From positions 744,001 to 808,000 of the forward strand of contig NZ_JASGKQ010000001.1 in the NCBI RefSeq assembly GCF_047654785.1: a DNA stretch of 64,000 nucleotides, read 5' to 3'. A program made the position numbers and the translations under genes. This DNA is from Pelomonas sp047654785 (lineage in GTDB: Bacteria; Pseudomonadota; Gammaproteobacteria; Burkholderiales; Burkholderiaceae_C). The notes under the pieces were generated by a model. The model had not been told where the DNA came from. It saw nothing but the letters and a program-made list of their open reading frames with translations, and did no database searches. This document shows positions 9,311 through 18,417 of this stretch, piece after piece (the first letter of the stretch is position 1; each line of letters begins with the position of its first letter).

Positions 9311-10284
9311 TCGACTGGATTTCCAACACCTTCGACAACCTGCAGCTCGCGCTGTACGAGAGCGTCGTGCAGCCGGTGGTGTTCGGCCTGGGCTATGGCA
9401 ACCTGCTGGAGGACGCGTTCGACGCCACCGGCTGGCTGCTGCTGGGGCTGGTGCAGGTGGCCGTGCTGCTGCTGGGCATCGGCCTGCTGGAGCGGCGCTG
9501 GCCGGTGGAGCCGGTCACCGACCGCGCGGCCGTGCGGGTGGACGTGGTCTACACGCTGATCCACCGGCTGGGCCTCGTGCGGCTGCTGCTGTTCTTCAGC
9601 GTCGGGCCGCTGTGGGACGCGGCGGCCGGGCAGCTGCGCCTGGCCGGCCTGCCCACCTGGCAGCTGGACGGGATCTGGCCCGGCGTGACCGACCGGCCCT
9701 GGGTCAGCCTGCTGCTCTATCTGGTCGCGTTCGACTTCGTCGGCTACTGGCTGCACCGCTGGCAGCACGGCTGGAACTGGTGGTGGGCGCTGCACAGCCT
9801 GCACCACAGCCAGCGCCAGATGACGATGTGGAGCGACAACCGCAACCACCTGCTGGACGACGTCATCACCGCCACCGTGTTCGCGCTGCTGGCGCGGCTG
9901 ATCGGCGTGGAGCCGGGGCAGTTCGTCGCCATCACCGTCGTCACGCAGCTGCTGGAGAGCCTGCAGCACGCCAACCTGCGTTGGAGCTTCGGCGCCGTCG
10001 GCGAGCGGCTGCTGGTGAGCCCGCGCTTCCACCGCCGCCACCACAGCATCGGCATCGGCCACGAGTCCGGCGGCCGCGGCACGCTGGGCGGGCACAACTT
10101 CAGCGTGCTGCTGCCGGTGTGGGACCTGCTGTTCCGCACCGCCGATTTCCAGGACCGCTTCGACGCCACCGGCGTGCGCGACCAACTGCCCGAGGAAGGC
10201 GGCCGCGACTACGGCCGCGGCTTCTGGCGCCAGCAATGGCTGGGCCTGGCCCGGCTCGCCACCTCTTACCGAAAGTCCCCCTGA
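9307..10284 (+). CDS. Sterol desaturase / fatty acid hydroxylase family membrane protein
   Basis: Di-iron membrane oxygenase fold that hydroxylates or desaturates lipids. I choose the GTG at 9307, overlapping the deacetylase stop as GTGA, giving 325 residues; an upstream ATG at 9241 lies inside the previous gene. The product has several hydrophobic segments (about 30-60, 80-105, 125-160) and the three histidine clusters of the family: HRWQH, HSLHH and HRRHH. Bacterial members act on carotenoids, hopanoids or alkylglycerols; the sequence does not tell which. It is within a coupled set with a deacetylase and an EI24-like protein, which hints at envelope lipid or glycan modification. Confidence 0.9.
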   Translation: MIDWISNTFDNLQLALYESVVQPVVFGLGYGNLLEDAFDATGWLLLGLVQVAVLLLGIGLLERRWPVEPVTDRAAVRVDVVYTLIHRLGLVRLLLFFSVGPLWDAAAGQLRLAGLPTWQLDGIWPGVTDRPWVSLLLYLVAFDFVGYWLHRWQHGWNWWWALHSLHHSQRQMTMWSDNRNHLLDDVITATVFALLARLIGVEPGQFVAITVVTQLLESLQHANLRWSFGAVGERLLVSPRFHRRHHSIGIGHESGGRGTLGGHNFSVLLPVWDLLFRTADFQDRFDATGVRDQLPEEGGRDYGRGFWRQQWLGLARLATSYRKSP

Positions 10285-11171
10285 TGCAAGGCCTTGCCGA
10301 CTCCTTCTGGCGCGCCGCCGCCTACTGCCTGCACCCGCGCGTCATCGCGCTGTCGCTGCTGCCGCTGCTGATCTCCGGCGCCGGGGTGTTCGCGTTCATG
10401 TACTTCTACTGGGAGGCCGCCGTCGCCACGGTGCGCGCCACGCTGGAGAGCTGGCTGCTCGTCGAGAGCCTGCTGCGCTGGCTGGACTCGTTCGGCCTGC
10501 AGTCGCTGCGCATCGCGCTGGCGGCCATCGTCGTGCTGGCGGCGGTGCTGCCGGTGGTCGTGCTGCTGAGCCTGCTGCTGGTGGCGCTGTGCATGACGCC
10601 GGCCATCGTGCGCCTGGTGGCCGAGCGCCGCTTCCCGACGCTGGAGAAGAAGCGCGGCGGCACGCTGCTGCACAGCGTCGCCGCGTCGCTCGGCGCGACG
10701 CTGGTGGCGCTGGCGCTGCTGATCCTGTCCATCCCGCTGTGGCTGATCCCGCCGCTGGTGATGGTGCTGCCGCCGCTGATCTGGGGCTGGCTGACCTACC
10801 GCGTGTTCAGCTTCGACGTGCTGGCCGAGCACGCCTCGGCCGAGGAGCGGCGCGAGCTGCTGCAGGCGCACCGGCTGCCGCTGCTGACGATGGGCATCGT
10901 CTGCGGCTACCTGGGCGCCGCGCCGTCGCTGATCTGGGCGTTCGGCGCGATGGCCGTGGTCTTCGCGCCGGTGCTGGTGCTGGTGGCGATCTGGCTCTAC
11001 ACGCTGGTGTTCGCCTTCTCCACGGCCTGGTTCGCGCACTACGCGCTGGCGGCGCTGCAGGCCCTGCGGGCGCAGCGGGCCGAGCGGGAGCTGCGCCCGG
11101 CCGAGCCGGTCGCCGTGCCGGTGTCCGAGGTGCTGCTGGTGGAAGACGGCTCGTCCGGGAGCGCGCGATGA
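10284..11171 (+). CDS. EI24 (CysZ-like) domain membrane protein
   Basis: Integral membrane protein of the EI24/CysZ superfamily; CysZ is a sulfate channel, while most EI24 members have no known role. The ATG at 10284 overlaps the preceding TGA by one base. Its 295 residues contain long hydrophobic stretches at roughly 20-45, 70-100, 130-160, 195-215 and 220-250, with a charged C-terminal tail rich in Ala, Arg and Glu. The cytosolic loop FDVLAEHASAEERRELLQ is typical of the family. It is embedded in the coupled run from 7512 to 11959. Confidence 0.85.
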   Translation: MQGLADSFWRAAAYCLHPRVIALSLLPLLISGAGVFAFMYFYWEAAVATVRATLESWLLVESLLRWLDSFGLQSLRIALAAIVVLAAVLPVVVLLSLLLVALCMTPAIVRLVAERRFPTLEKKRGGTLLHSVAASLGATLVALALLILSIPLWLIPPLVMVLPPLIWGWLTYRVFSFDVLAEHASAEERRELLQAHRLPLLTMGIVCGYLGAAPSLIWAFGAMAVVFAPVLVLVAIWLYTLVFAFSTAWFAHYALAALQALRAQRAERELRPAEPVAVPVSEVLLVEDGSSGSAR

Positions 11172-11959
11172 ACGTCGGCCTGCTCATCATTGGCGACGAA
11201 ATCCTGAGCGGCAAGCGCCAGGACTCGCACCTGGCCCGCTTCATCGCGCTGCTGGCCGAGCGCGGCATGCAGCTGGCCTGGGCGCAGTACCTGGGCGACG
11301 ACCGCGAGTTGCTGACCGCGCGGCTGCGCGAGGCCTTGGCCAGCGGCGACCTGGTGGTCAGCTGCGGCGGCATCGGCGCGACGCCGGACGACCACACCCG
11401 CCAGGCCGCTGCCGCCGCGCTGGGCCGGCCGCTGGCGCCGCACCCCGAGGCCTGCGAACTGATCTGGCAGCGCATCCAGCAGATGGCCGCCGAGCAGGGC
11501 CGGGCCGCCAGCCGGGACGAGCCGGACAGCCGGCGCCGCTTCGAGATGGGCAGCTTCCCCGAAGGCGCCGGCATCATCCCCAACCCCTACAACCGCATCC
11601 CCGGCTTCTTCGTCGGCGACGTGTACTTCGTGCCGGGCTTCCCGGTCATGGCCCACCCGATGATGGCCTGGGTGCTGGACCGCTACCCGCAGCTGCACCG
11701 CGAGCCGGGCGTGCGGGAGCGCTCGCTGATCGTGCAGGGGGCGATGGAGGCCAGCCTGACGCCGCTGATGGAGCGCATCGAGGCGGACTTCGCCGGCATC
11801 AAGGTCTTCAGCCTGCCCAGCGTGGACCACCCGCGCTGGGGCCGCTGCATCGAGCTGGGCGTCAAGGGCGACGGCGAGCGGCTGTCCCCGGCCTACGACG
11901 CACTGAAACAAGGCGTGATCCAGTCTGGTGCCAACATAAGCACCGAGATGGTGCGATAG
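11168..11959 (+). CDS. MoaB/CinA-like molybdopterin-binding domain protein
   Basis: Single MoCF-biosynthesis (MogA/CinA N-terminal) domain, 263 residues. Motifs seen are IIGDEILSG near the start and VVSCGGIGATPDDHTR near residue 63, the nucleotide/molybdopterin-binding loop. It lacks the C-terminal nicotinamide-nucleotide amidase domain of full CinA, so NMN deamidation is not expected. The start overlaps the EI24 stop as ATGA, ending a run of five coupled genes. The last 20 bases of the coding region carry an NtrC-type site for the downstream glnA promoter, so this gene's 3' end has a second regulatory use. Confidence 0.9.
   Translation: MNVGLLIIGDEILSGKRQDSHLARFIALLAERGMQLAWAQYLGDDRELLTARLREALASGDLVVSCGGIGATPDDHTRQAAAAALGRPLAPHPEACELIWQRIQQMAAEQGRAASRDEPDSRRRFEMGSFPEGAGIIPNPYNRIPGFFVGDVYFVPGFPVMAHPMMAWVLDRYPQLHREPGVRERSLIVQGAMEASLTPLMERIEADFAGIKVFSLPSVDHPRWGRCIELGVKGDGERLSPAYDALKQGVIQSGANISTEMVR
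11940..11954. promoter_or_regulatory. NtrC-binding site (enhancer) for glnA
   Basis: GCACCGAGATGGTGC is a perfect GCACC-N5-GGTGC dyad, the core of the NtrC consensus. Its centre lies about 108 bases before the start point predicted from the sigma-54 promoter, matching the usual enhancer distance. It lies inside the 3' end of the MoaB-like gene. Confidence 0.85.
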
Positions 11960-12028
11960 CGGCCGGCCGCGCGGGGCGCCGCCCCATAATGCCGGCGGCC
12001 CGCCGGGGCAACCCATGTAGGTGCGCAC

Positions 12029-12044
12029 TGGCATGCAACCTGCT
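12029..12044 (+). promoter_or_regulatory. Sigma-54 promoter of glnA
   Basis: TGGCATGCAACCTGCT shows the invariant GG (12030-12031) and GC (12042-12043) separated by exactly 10 bases, as in -24/-12 promoters. The predicted start is near 12055, leaving a leader of about 60 bases. Combined with the upstream NtrC site and the downstream ntrBC, activation under nitrogen limitation is strongly implied. Confidence 0.85.
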
Positions 12045-12116
12045 TTGAATCTCTCCGTGGCCGCAGGCACGCGCTTGCGGCGGCAACCACCCACCCGATC
12101 CCGCTAGGAGCTATTG

Positions 12117-13532
12117 ATGGCCAAGACCGTCGCCGACGTGATGAACATCGTCAAGGAAAACGAAGTCAAGTTCGTCGACTTCCGCTTCACCGACACCCGT
12201 GGCAAGGAGCAGCACGTCACCGTGCCCGTCTCGCACTTCGACGAGGACAAGTTCACGTCGGGCCACGCCTTCGACGGCTCCTCCATCGCCGGCTGGAAGG
12301 GCATCGAGGCGTCGGACATGCTGCTGATGCCCGACCCCAACACCGCCAACATCGACCCCTTCTTCGAAGAGCCGACGCTGATCCTGTCCTGCGACGTGGT
12401 GGACCCCGCCGACGGCAAGGCCTACGAGCGCGACCCGCGCTCGCTGGCCAAGCGGGCCGAGGCCTACCTGAAGAGCAGCGGCCTGGGCGACACCGCCTTC
12501 TTCGGCCCGGAACCCGAGTTCTTCATCTTCGACAGCGTGCGCTGGGGCAACGAGATGTCCGGCTCGTTCTTCAAGATCGAGTCCGAGGAAGGCGCCTGGA
12601 ACTCTTCCAAGGAATACGAGCACGGCAACAGCGGCTACCGCCCCACCGTCAAGGGCGGCTACTTCCCGGTGCCCCCGGTCGACAGCGGCCAGGACATGCG
12701 CTCGGAGATGTGCCTGATCCTGGAGCAGATGGGCATCCCGGTCGAGGTGCACCACCACGAGGTCGCCAACGCGGGCCAGATGGAGATCGGCACCAAGTTC
12801 AGCTCGCTGGTCCAGCGCGCCGACTGGACGCAGCTGCAGAAGTACATCATCCAGAACGTCGCCCATGCCTACGGCAAGACGGCGACCTTCATGCCCAAGC
12901 CGCTGGTCGGCGACAACGGCTCCGGCATGCACGTGCACCAGTCCGTGTGGAAGGACGGCAAGAACCTGTTCGCCGGTGACGGCTACGCCGGCCTGAGCGA
13001 CTTCGCGCTGTACTACATCGGCGGCATCATCAAGCATGCCCGCGCGCTGAACGCCATCACCAACCCCGGCACCAACAGCTACAAGCGCCTGGTGCCCGGC
13101 TTCGAGGCGCCGGTCAAGCTGGCCTACTCGGCCAAGAACCGCTCGGCGTCCATCCGCATCCCCTACGTCGCCAACCCCAAGGGCCGCCGCGTCGAGGCGC
13201 GTTTCCCGGACCCGTCCGCCAACCCCTACCTGGCCTTCAGCGCGCTGCTGATGGCCGGCCTGGACGGCGTGGAGAACAAGATCCACCCGGGCGAAGCCGC
13301 CACCAAGGATCTCTACCACCTGCCGCCCGAGGAAGACGCGAAGATCCCGACCGTCTGCCACAGCCTGGACCAGGCGCTGGAGTACCTGGACAAGGACCGC
13401 GCCTTCCTGACCAAGGGCGGCGTGTTCACCGACGCCTACATCGACGCCTACATCGAGCTGAAGATGCAGGAAGTGACCCGCTTCCGCATGGCGACCCACC
13501 CGGTCGAGTTCGACATGTACTACGCGCTGTGA
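12117..13532 (+). CDS. glnA: Glutamine synthetase, type I
   Basis: Makes glutamine from glutamate, ammonia and ATP; cytoplasmic dodecamer. The ATG at 12117 is preceded by TAGGAG. The 471-residue length is standard for type I. Signatures include DGSSIAGWKGIEASDM, the ATP-binding KPLVGDNGSGMHVHQS region, NPGTNSYKRLVPGFEAP, and the adenylylation segment NKIHPGEAATKDLYHLPPEE with Tyr400 as the likely AMP-modified residue. Regulation is readable from DNA: a sigma-54 promoter and NtrC site lie upstream, and ntrB/ntrC lie downstream on the same strand. Confidence 0.98.
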   Translation: MAKTVADVMNIVKENEVKFVDFRFTDTRGKEQHVTVPVSHFDEDKFTSGHAFDGSSIAGWKGIEASDMLLMPDPNTANIDPFFEEPTLILSCDVVDPADGKAYERDPRSLAKRAEAYLKSSGLGDTAFFGPEPEFFIFDSVRWGNEMSGSFFKIESEEGAWNSSKEYEHGNSGYRPTVKGGYFPVPPVDSGQDMRSEMCLILEQMGIPVEVHHHEVANAGQMEIGTKFSSLVQRADWTQLQKYIIQNVAHAYGKTATFMPKPLVGDNGSGMHVHQSVWKDGKNLFAGDGYAGLSDFALYYIGGIIKHARALNAITNPGTNSYKRLVPGFEAPVKLAYSAKNRSASIRIPYVANPKGRRVEARFPDPSANPYLAFSALLMAGLDGVENKIHPGEAATKDLYHLPPEEDAKIPTVCHSLDQALEYLDKDRAFLTKGGVFTDAYIDAYIELKMQEVTRFRMATHPVEFDMYYAL

Positions 13533-13610
13533 TGGCCGCAGGCGGCACGCCGGCCGTCGCCCCATGCCGGGGCCTCGCGCTGTCCGCGGCCGCCGCCATC
13601 CCCGTGCGAG

Positions 13611-13635
13611 GGGGCCGCTGCGGCGGCCCCTTTTT
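13611..13635 (+). terminator. Rho-independent terminator after glnA
   Basis: Perfect 8-bp stem GGGGCCGC/GCGGCCCC with loop TGCG, followed by five Ts. It should separate high glnA transcription from the downstream DUF4124-like gene and ntrBC, allowing partial read-through. Confidence 0.85.
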
Positions 13636-13664
13636 CATGTGGCCGGCTGAGCCACAATCCCGCC

Positions 13665-14156
13665 ATGCTGATCCGACTGCTGGCACCGCTGCTCGTCGTT
13701 GCAAGCCTGGGCGCGCAGGCCCAGGGCACGGTCTACCGCTGCCCCGGCCCGCCGGTGCTCTACACCGACACGCTGTCCGCCCGGGAGGCCGTCGAGCGCG
13801 GCTGCCGCACCATCGAGGGCACGCCCATCACCATCATGCAGACGGCGCGGCCGCGCGCGCCGGGCGCCGCGCCGCCGGCCTCGGGTGGAGCGCGCGGTGC
13901 TGAGACCCGCGTCGATGCCGGCCAGCAGCGCGCCCGCGACGACGAGCGCCGCAGCGTGCTGCAGGCCGAGCTGCGCGCCGCCGAGGAGCGCCTGGCCAAC
14001 GCGCAGCGCGAGTTCGGCAACGGCCAGGGCGAGCGGCGCGGCGACGAGCGCAACTACCAGAAATTCCTGGACCGCATGGCCGAGCTCAAGGACAACGTCG
14101 CCCGCCACGAGGCCGACGTGCAGGCGCTCAAGCGCGAGATCGCCAAGCTGCCCTGA
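13665..14156 (+). CDS. Small exported DUF4124-like protein with coiled coil
   Basis: 163 residues. A signal peptide (ends GAQAQG, about residue 20) is followed by a short DUF4124-like segment with two Cys (VYRCPGPPVLYTD...RGCRTIEG), a low-complexity Pro/Ala/Gly region (about 60-85) and a highly charged helix (about 90-160) likely to form a coiled coil. The function is unknown. It lies between glnA and ntrB, an arrangement common in Burkholderiales, but nothing in the sequence ties it to nitrogen control. Confidence 0.8.
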   Translation: MLIRLLAPLLVVASLGAQAQGTVYRCPGPPVLYTDTLSAREAVERGCRTIEGTPITIMQTARPRAPGAAPPASGGARGAETRVDAGQQRARDDERRSVLQAELRAAEERLANAQREFGNGQGERRGDERNYQKFLDRMAELKDNVARHEADVQALKREIAKLP

Positions 14157-14182
14157 CACCCGGCCCGGCGCCGGGCTGCGCC

Positions 14183-15277
14183 ATGACTGACGCCTTGCTG
14201 CTGCCGCCCGACCTCGCCGGCCTGGACCTGCTGGCGACCATGGTGGTGGTCGTCAACGCCCGCGGCGAATGCCTGTTCGCCAACGCCGCCTTCGAGGACG
14301 GCATGCGGCTGTCGCGCCGCACCGTGCAGAAGGCGCTGCTGCCCGACTGGTTCGGCGACGCGCAGCGCCTGACCGAGACCATCGCCGGCGTCGCCGCCAA
14401 CCAGTACTCCAGCAGCCGCTTCGACGCGGTGCTGCGCCGCGCCTGGGCGCATGACGAGGGCCTGCCGGTCCATGTCATCGTCTCGCAGATGGATGCCGGC
14501 GGCGACGGCGCGCCGCGCGTGCTGGTGGAGCTGATCGAGATCGCCCAGCAGGCCCGCCAGGACCGCGACGAGCGCTCGCTCGACCAGGTGCAGGCCACCA
14601 AGGAGCTGACCCGCAACCTCGCCCACGAGATCAAGAACCCGCTGGGCGGCATCCGCGGAGCGGCGCAGCTGCTGGCCATGGAACTGCAGGACGGCAGCCC
14701 CGAGCTGCTGGAATACACCCAGGTCATCGTCCACGAGGTGGACCGGCTGCAAAGCCTGGTGGACCGGCTGCTCGCGCCGCACCGCCGCGCGCAGGTGGTG
14801 GGCGACGTCAACATCCACGAGATCTGCGAGCGCGTGCGCGCGCTGGTGCTGATCGAGCATCCGCGCGGCCTCGACATCGCGCGCGACTACGACACCTCGC
14901 TGCCCGACTTCCGCGGCGACCGCGAGCAGCTCATCCAGATGGTGCTGAACATCGTGCAGAACGCCGCCCAGGCGCTGGCGCCGCGCATCCCGGCCGGCGA
15001 CGCGCAGATCGTGCTGCGCACGCGGGTCGCGCGGCAGGTCACCATCGGCAAGCAGCGCTGGCGCTTGGCACTGGAATTGCATATCGAGGACAACGGTCCC
15101 GGCGTCCCCGCCGAGATCCGGGACCGCATCTTCTTTCCCCTGGTGTCGGGGCGGGACGGCGGCTCGGGCCTCGGCCTCACGCTCGCGCAGACGATCGCCC
15201 AACAGCACCAGGGAATGATCGACTGCGAGAGCGAGCCGGGCCTGACGAATTTCCGAATCACGTTGCCGTTGCCCTGA
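14183..15277 (+). CDS. ntrB: Nitrogen regulation sensor histidine kinase NtrB
   Basis: Phosphorylates and, with PII protein, dephosphorylates NtrC according to nitrogen status; cytoplasmic. The 364-residue protein has an N-terminal PAS-like domain (about 15-125), the phosphorylation helix NLAHEIKNPLGGIRGAAQLL with His148, and an HATPase domain with N-box (MVLNIVQNAAQAL), G1 (DNGPGVP) and G2 (GRDGGSGLGLTLAQ). No membrane segment is present, as usual for NtrB. A GC palindrome at 14163-14176 lies just before the start. ntrC follows after 34 bases. Confidence 0.96.
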   Translation: MTDALLLPPDLAGLDLLATMVVVVNARGECLFANAAFEDGMRLSRRTVQKALLPDWFGDAQRLTETIAGVAANQYSSSRFDAVLRRAWAHDEGLPVHVIVSQMDAGGDGAPRVLVELIEIAQQARQDRDERSLDQVQATKELTRNLAHEIKNPLGGIRGAAQLLAMELQDGSPELLEYTQVIVHEVDRLQSLVDRLLAPHRRAQVVGDVNIHEICERVRALVLIEHPRGLDIARDYDTSLPDFRGDREQLIQMVLNIVQNAAQALAPRIPAGDAQIVLRTRVARQVTIGKQRWRLALELHIEDNGPGVPAEIRDRIFFPLVSGRDGGSGLGLTLAQTIAQQHQGMIDCESEPGLTNFRITLPLP

Positions 15278-15311
15278 GCCCACGAGGTCGGGGGCGCGGC
15301 AGAGGAACCGC

Positions 15312-16778
<1,467 letters not shown>

Positions 16779-16808
16779 TCGGGCCCGCCCCCGGCAGCGG
16801 GCGCCCGG

Positions 16809-17765
16809 TCAGCGGGCCGCCTGGTCCAGCCAGACCGCCAGGCCTTGCGCGTTCAGCTCGGCGTCCAGCGCCAGCCATTCGGCCGCGTCGGCGCCGGCCG
16901 GGTGGCCGTGCGCGCGCAGGCGGGCCAGGCAGGCGTCCAGCAGCGCGGCCTTGAGCCGGGCGTGGCGGTCCGGCGCCGCGGCCAGCGGCCGGGCCAGCGC
17001 CACCATCTCGTCCACCTGCGCCAGCAGCTGCGCGGCCAGGTGCTGCACGGCCGCCTCCGAGCCGCCGATGCGGCCGTAGTGCGTCACCAGCATGGCCAGC
17101 GGCCGGGCCGCCAGCAGCCGGGCGACGGTGGCCTTCAGCGCGTCGGGGTCGAACTGCACGGGCGTCGTCGTCGGCAGGACCCAGGCGCGGCCGTCCACGT
17201 CGAATTCGCGGTAGGACAGGCCGAAGGTGTCGCCCGTGAACCAGCTGCGGCTGGCCTCGTCCCAGACGGCATGGTGGTGGCGCGCATGGCCGGGCGTGTC
17301 GATGAGGCGCAGCGGCCGGCCGGCGAGGTGGATGAGCTGCCCGTCGCTGGACGCCTCGGCCCGCCCGGCCGGCACCGGCACCAGCTTGCCGTAGCTGCGC
17401 TGCATCTCGGCCTCGCCGTACACGGCCAGCGCGCCCAGCCACAGCGCCTTGGGGTCCACCAGGTGGCGCAGGCCGCGCGGATGGACGAGCGCCCGCGCGT
17501 TGGGCAGTGCCTCCATCAGCAGGCCGGTGCCGCCGGCATGGTCCAGGTGGACGTGCGTGGGGATGACCCAGTCCACCGCGTCGCGCGCCAGGCCCAGCGC
17601 GTCCAGCGCGGCCAGCAGGCGCGGCACCGCGTGGTTGGTGCCGGTGTCGATGAAGGCGGCGCGGCCGTCCTGCACCAGCAGGTAGGCGGCGTCGAAGCGC
17701 GGGCGCTGGAAGCCGGTGTCGATGGCGTGGATGCCGTGGCCGAGGTCTTCGATGAAATCAAGCAT
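16809..17765 (-). CDS. MBL-fold metallo-hydrolase
   Basis: Binuclear-metal hydrolase fold, 318 residues, no signal peptide. Metal-binding motifs are THVHLDHAGG (about 70-79), a GHARHHH segment and FTGDTFG; a later THYG may provide the last His. It is longer than glyoxalase II at the C-terminus, where a helical region follows. Substrate unknown. It is convergent with ntrC (30 bases apart, with a GCCCGC/GCGGGC hairpin without a T-run at 16783-16802) and divergent from def, with 48 bases between starts. Confidence 0.88.
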   Translation of the reverse strand: MLDFIEDLGHGIHAIDTGFQRPRFDAAYLLVQDGRAAFIDTGTNHAVPRLLAALDALGLARDAVDWVIPTHVHLDHAGGTGLLMEALPNARALVHPRGLRHLVDPKALWLGALAVYGEAEMQRSYGKLVPVPAGRAEASSDGQLIHLAGRPLRLIDTPGHARHHHAVWDEASRSWFTGDTFGLSYREFDVDGRAWVLPTTTPVQFDPDALKATVARLLAARPLAMLVTHYGRIGGSEAAVQHLAAQLLAQVDEMVALARPLAAAPDRHARLKAALLDACLARLRAHGHPAGADAAEWLALDAELNAQGLAVWLDQAAR

Positions 17766-17813
17766 TGCGGGGCTTCCTAGAATCGCCGGTCACGATAGCC
17801 GAAGGAGTCCGCG

Positions 17814-18350
17814 GTGGCGGTGCACGAGATCCTGAAGATGGGCGACCCGCGGCTGCTGCGCGTCGCCAGGCCGGTCACCGCGTTCGGCACGCCGGCGCTG
17901 AAGGCGCTGATCGCCGACATGTTCGAGACCATGGCCGCCGCCAGCGGCGCCGGGCTGGCCGCGCCGCAGATCGGCGTGGACCTGCGGCTGGTGATCTTCG
18001 GCTACGCGAAGAACCCGCGCTACCCGGACGCCCCGCCCGTGCCGCCCACCGTGCTGATCAACCCGGTCATCGAGGTGCTGGACGGCGGCCGCACCGAAGG
18101 CTGGGAGGGCTGCCTGTCGGTGCCCGGCCTGCGCGGCATCGTCGAGCGCGACGAGCGCATCCGCTACACAGGGTTCGACGCCGACGGCCAGCCCATCGAC
18201 CGCACGGTGGACGGCTTCCACGCCCGCGTCGTGCAGCACGAGTGCGACCACCTGGACGGCATCCTCTACCCCATGCGCGTCACCGACTTCACCCGCTTCG
18301 GCTTCACGTCGGTGCTGTTCCCGGACCTGGATGCGGATACCGACGATTGA
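17814..18350 (+). CDS. def: Peptide deformylase
   Basis: Removes the formyl group from the N-terminal Met of new proteins; Fe2+ enzyme. The GTG start at 17814 is supported by GAAGGAG just upstream. All three family motifs are present in the 178-residue protein: GAGLAAPQIG, EGCLSVPG and QHECDHLDG. No formyltransferase gene (fmt) follows, unlike the usual def-fmt pair, so this may be a second, unlinked deformylase copy. Confidence 0.95.
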   Translation: MAVHEILKMGDPRLLRVARPVTAFGTPALKALIADMFETMAAASGAGLAAPQIGVDLRLVIFGYAKNPRYPDAPPVPPTVLINPVIEVLDGGRTEGWEGCLSVPGLRGIVERDERIRYTGFDADGQPIDRTVDGFHARVVQHECDHLDGILYPMRVTDFTRFGFTSVLFPDLDADTDD

Positions 18351-18417
18351 AACGTTTGTAAGCCTTGTCCACCGCCGGGGGCGCCCACGCGTTGGCGCCG
18401 CGCAAAGGAGTCTCGCC

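Noticed and set aside
16783..16802. Terminator after ntrC
   Set aside because: GCCCGC/GCGGGC hairpin is present but no T-run follows, so I did not list it as a terminator.
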